64,000 bases of DNA from Spirochaetaceae bacterium (GTDB lineage: Bacteria; Spirochaetota; Leptospiria; Leptospirales; Leptonemataceae): NCBI GenBank assembly GCA_002729885.1, contig PBUB01000021.1, forward strand, positions 100,451 through 164,450, in the 5' to 3' direction. The notes under the pieces are model-generated. The model was not told the origin of the DNA, ran no database searches, and was given only the letters and a program-made list of their open reading frames with translations. Shown piece by piece: positions 62,122-64,000 of this stretch; position 1 is the stretch's first letter; the number at the start of each line of letters is the position of its first letter. A program made the translations under genes and the position numbers.

Positions 62122-62423
62122 TTGCGTCTTCTTCTCAATAACAGGATGGTGATCAGTCCGGCTGTATAGATAACGATTTGCTCACCCAGTGTATCCAGGC
62201 TTCTGTAATCTCCCAGAACCACAGTAACCATGTTGGGTGTTTTTGCATCTTTGTAGGCATTGGCTACGTAGTATTCCCCTGGATCCACGTGATCTTTGCC
62301 GGCATCTAACTTCCGTGTTTGTTCCCTTCGCTCCTCGGTATGACCGCGATAGGGCAGATCAGAAGCACCGTAGATCATCAGACCAAAAAAGGCAGCGATG
62401 ACTGTGTACTGTAAAGCTTTCAA
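62118..62423 (-). CDS. MbhE-like subunit (C-terminal piece of MrpA)
   Basis: A 101-aa protein with an N-terminal and a C-terminal hydrophobic span. VVLGDYRSLDTLGEQIVIYT followed by AGL is the motif at the very C-terminus of MrpA and in MbhE of membrane-bound hydrogenases. The start is TTG at 62423, whose TTGA overlaps the stop of the MbhD-like gene; AGGAG seven bases upstream supports it. It is encoded alone here instead of being fused to MrpA. Confidence 0.88.
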   Translation of the reverse strand: MKALQYTVIAAFFGLMIYGASDLPYRGHTEERREQTRKLDAGKDHVDPGEYYVANAYKDAKTPNMVTVVLGDYRSLDTLGEQIVIYTAGLITILLLRRRRK

Positions 62424-62665
62424 TCGATGCTCCTGCTGGTGGTTTGATATATGGCAACGATGAAAAGGATTCCGGTGACTCCGGCGCCCACCACAGCCTC
62501 TGTAAATCCTACATCAACGGCTCCCATGGTGATAAATAGAAGTGCGATAGAAAAGGAGAATACGGTAAGCATAACGACTGCCACCAGAAGATTTCGGGAC
62601 TCCAGCGCCACCACAGCCATCAAAATGATGAATACGTAAAGAATTAATTCCAGTTCCCAGATCAT
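62420..62665 (-). CDS. MbhD-like (DUF4040) subunit
   Basis: An 81-aa three-helix protein. LVAVVMLTVFSFSIALLFIT and MGAVDVGFTEAVVGAGVTGI form the DUF4040/MbhD core, which corresponds to a middle part of MrpA and to NuoJ. Begins with ATG, 51 bp after mrpG. In the classical Mrp operon this domain is inside MrpA, so it is one of the split pieces. Confidence 0.9.
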   Translation of the reverse strand: MIWELELILYVFIILMAVVALESRNLLVAVVMLTVFSFSIALLFITMGAVDVGFTEAVVGAGVTGILFIVAIYQTTSRSID

Positions 62666-62716
62666 GGCATTTTCGCTTCCTGGTTGATATCCTTCAATGG
62701 ATCGTCTCTATATAAC

Positions 62717-63049
62717 TCATTCACTTTCATCATGAGACTTCTTCTTCCCTGTTAGAATGGGCTTCACTCCTTTGCGAAAGGCAGCCCTACCCAGTGCATG
62801 GGTTCCGATGGGGTTGGCCAGGGCGATAAAGATCACTACCAGGGCCAGCTTGAAACTGCTGAGAGTCAGACCTTCAAAGATAATCAGGCCGATTATGGCC
62901 AGAAGCATTCCCAGCGTATCGGACTTACTCACAGCGTGCGTTCTGGAAAAGAAATCCGGAAGCCTGACAATACCTACGCTACCGACCAGCATGAAAAATA
63001 TGCCAGCTACCACAAAAACAATACTTATGACAGACTGAACATCAATCAT
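62717..63049 (-). CDS. mrpG: Na+/H+ antiporter subunit MrpG
   Basis: A 110-aa protein. GIFFMLVGSVGIVRLPDFFS, then RTHAVSKSDTLGMLLAIIGL, and later ALANPIGTHALGRAA are the MnhG/PhaG signatures. The ATG at 63049 is used; it overlaps mrpF by 8 bases and the longer frame is not supported. Three helices; essential small subunit of the complex in the family. Confidence 0.93.
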   Translation of the reverse strand: MIDVQSVISIVFVVAGIFFMLVGSVGIVRLPDFFSRTHAVSKSDTLGMLLAIIGLIIFEGLTLSSFKLALVVIFIALANPIGTHALGRAAFRKGVKPILTGKKKSHDESE

Positions 63050-63317
63050 CGGTATCGGCTCTCCCTGAAGTGAAGTATTTCGCAATAATCAAGGATCCGA
63101 CGAATCCCAGGACAGCATAGGCCAGCGTTATATCGATAAACATATCTATGCGACCGTATAGAAAACCAATGAGGCAGATTAGCACAATGGTTTTCGTAGC
63201 AATGGCGTTGGCTCCCACCAGGCGATCATACACTGTAGGACCTCGAACCACTCGAATCAGAGGAACTGCGATAATTACGGTTAGCAGTACAGCTGCATAA
63301 AGGAAAAACTCATTCAT
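63042..63317 (-). CDS. mrpF: Na+/H+ antiporter subunit MrpF
   Basis: A 91-aa three-helix protein. VPLIRVVRGPTVYDRLVGAN, followed by AIATKTIVLI, is the MnhF signature, with the conserved Arg-x-x-x-Gly-Pro and Asp-Arg; ITLAYAVLGFVGSLIIAKYF follows. ATG overlaps the mrpE stop (ATGA). Confidence 0.94.
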   Translation of the reverse strand: MNEFFLYAAVLLTVIIAVPLIRVVRGPTVYDRLVGANAIATKTIVLICLIGFLYGRIDMFIDITLAYAVLGFVGSLIIAKYFTSGRADTDD

Positions 63318-63874
63318 GCAAGTTCCTCCGGGGATGAATAGAATCTTACATCGTAGACTATGGCCTTTTTCTCTTTGGAAAAGAGCCGGGCCACTCTGGA
63401 TGGCATACTGTCATCCACAACGGAGCTTACCGATTTTGTAGTCAGAGCATGCACAATAAATTCATTTCCCTGGATGTCGATGGTCAGTGTGCCCGGAGTA
63501 AGTGTAATGGAGTTCCCCAGAATCATTCGTGCATGAGCGCTGGGCAGGTCCGCTTTGAATCGCACTATATAAGTAGAGATGGGAAGTGATTTCCTTAGAA
63601 TAACGCCAGCCACATGAAATCCAGATGCTATAATCTGCCAGCCCAGCCAGGCAACATAGTAGATGAGATATCCATATCGCAGATTGATAAGATCATCCAT
63701 TTCATCTGAGTAGAAACTGTAACGACGGAGGGAATGATTCAGGTACATCACCATCAGGACACTGAAAACTCCCATACCAATATGGATGGGGTCGTAATGC
63801 CCGCTCATTACCAGCCAGAATGCCAGCAATCCACAAAAAGACAGGATGACGCTAACGAATGAAAGCTTCTTCAT
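63314..63874 (-). CDS. mrpE: Na+/H+ antiporter subunit MrpE
   Basis: A 186-aa protein with two to three N-terminal helices and a soluble C-terminal domain. NSITLTPGTLTIDIQGNEFI followed by VHAL is the MnhE signature. ATG at 63874 is chosen over a GTG three codons upstream. First gene of the antiporter operon. The promoter must lie within 63875-64000 or beyond; I see no clear element in those 126 bp. Confidence 0.93.
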   Translation of the reverse strand: MKKLSFVSVILSFCGLLAFWLVMSGHYDPIHIGMGVFSVLMVMYLNHSLRRYSFYSDEMDDLINLRYGYLIYYVAWLGWQIIASGFHVAGVILRKSLPISTYIVRFKADLPSAHARMILGNSITLTPGTLTIDIQGNEFIVHALTTKSVSSVVDDSMPSRVARLFSKEKKAIVYDVRFYSSPEELA

Positions 63875-64000
63875 TTTGACCACAAGCTACAACAATGATC
63901 TAAGAAAGGCTATCCTGGAATCCAAGCACCGGGAAGCGCCCGCCATTAGAGATCGATTCCAATGCCATTGTCAATACTTTCCTCCGGCGGAGAGCCGATT

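Overview
The window looks like chromosomal DNA from a Gram-negative bacterium, most likely a spirochaete of the Leptospirales (Leptospira/Leptonema/Turneriella side). That placement is inference. It rests on the many lipoprotein signal peptides with relaxed lipoboxes (GTSC, ASAC, FASC, TGAC), a beta-barrel-like protein ending in Phe, and the mix of housekeeping genes with short secreted proteins of no known family. No ribosomal marker is present to settle it. I see no phage, insertion sequence, CRISPR array or rRNA. Gene density is high, 4-bp ATGA/TTGA overlaps are common, and several TTG/GTG starts occur.

Layout. 1-12.4 kb: end of a sensor kinase, a 19-bp tandem repeat, fructosamine kinase, ClC channel, prmC, tpiA, a membrane protein resembling a decayed sulfatase, a thioredoxin-TPR protein, LMW phosphatase, a soluble histidine kinase overlapping HMG-CoA lyase, panC and a glycerophosphodiesterase. 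12.5-21.1 kb: a same-strand run with a nitrogen theme, made of PII (glnB), a membrane-anchored ectodomain protein, a sodium/solute symporter, a 40-aa membrane peptide, an ATCase-like carbamoyltransferase lacking the aspartate side-chain contacts, a 12-bp tandem repeat, an allantoate/N-carbamoyl-amino-acid amidohydrolase, an isochorismatase-fold hydrolase and asparagine synthetase. I regard this as the best candidate for an undescribed system, a ureido/carbamoyl-nitrogen uptake and salvage module.

21-33 kb: outer-membrane-like protein, engB, a DUF2157/GDYXXLXY pair, secreted proteins, tRNA-Arg(CCT) abutting prfA, a long ABC-F ATPase, and an ECF sigma/zinc anti-sigma pair. 33-45 kb: P450-truD, a degenerate metallo-beta-lactamase-fold protein, secreted and membrane proteins, a divergent Fpg-like glycosylase and valS. 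45-56 kb: an ECF sigma gene overlapping clpP, two membrane proteins (one ABA4-like) divergent from a TetR regulator, alpha carbonic anhydrase, an NCS2 purine permease, proline iminopeptidase, a hybrid histidine kinase and purD.

56.3-63.9 kb: an eleven-gene, mostly overlapping minus-strand operon for an Mrp/Mbh-type cation/proton antiporter (E-F-G-MbhD-MbhE-B-C-D, a NuoL-like subunit, a 70-aa membrane protein, a third antiporter subunit), with MrpA split into separate polypeptides.

Two cross-cutting patterns stand out. Ser/Gly/Lys/Ala-rich insertions recur inside otherwise ordinary enzymes (ABC-F, TruD, Fpg-like, ValRS). Gaps between convergent genes tend to hold strong hairpins without a U-tract.
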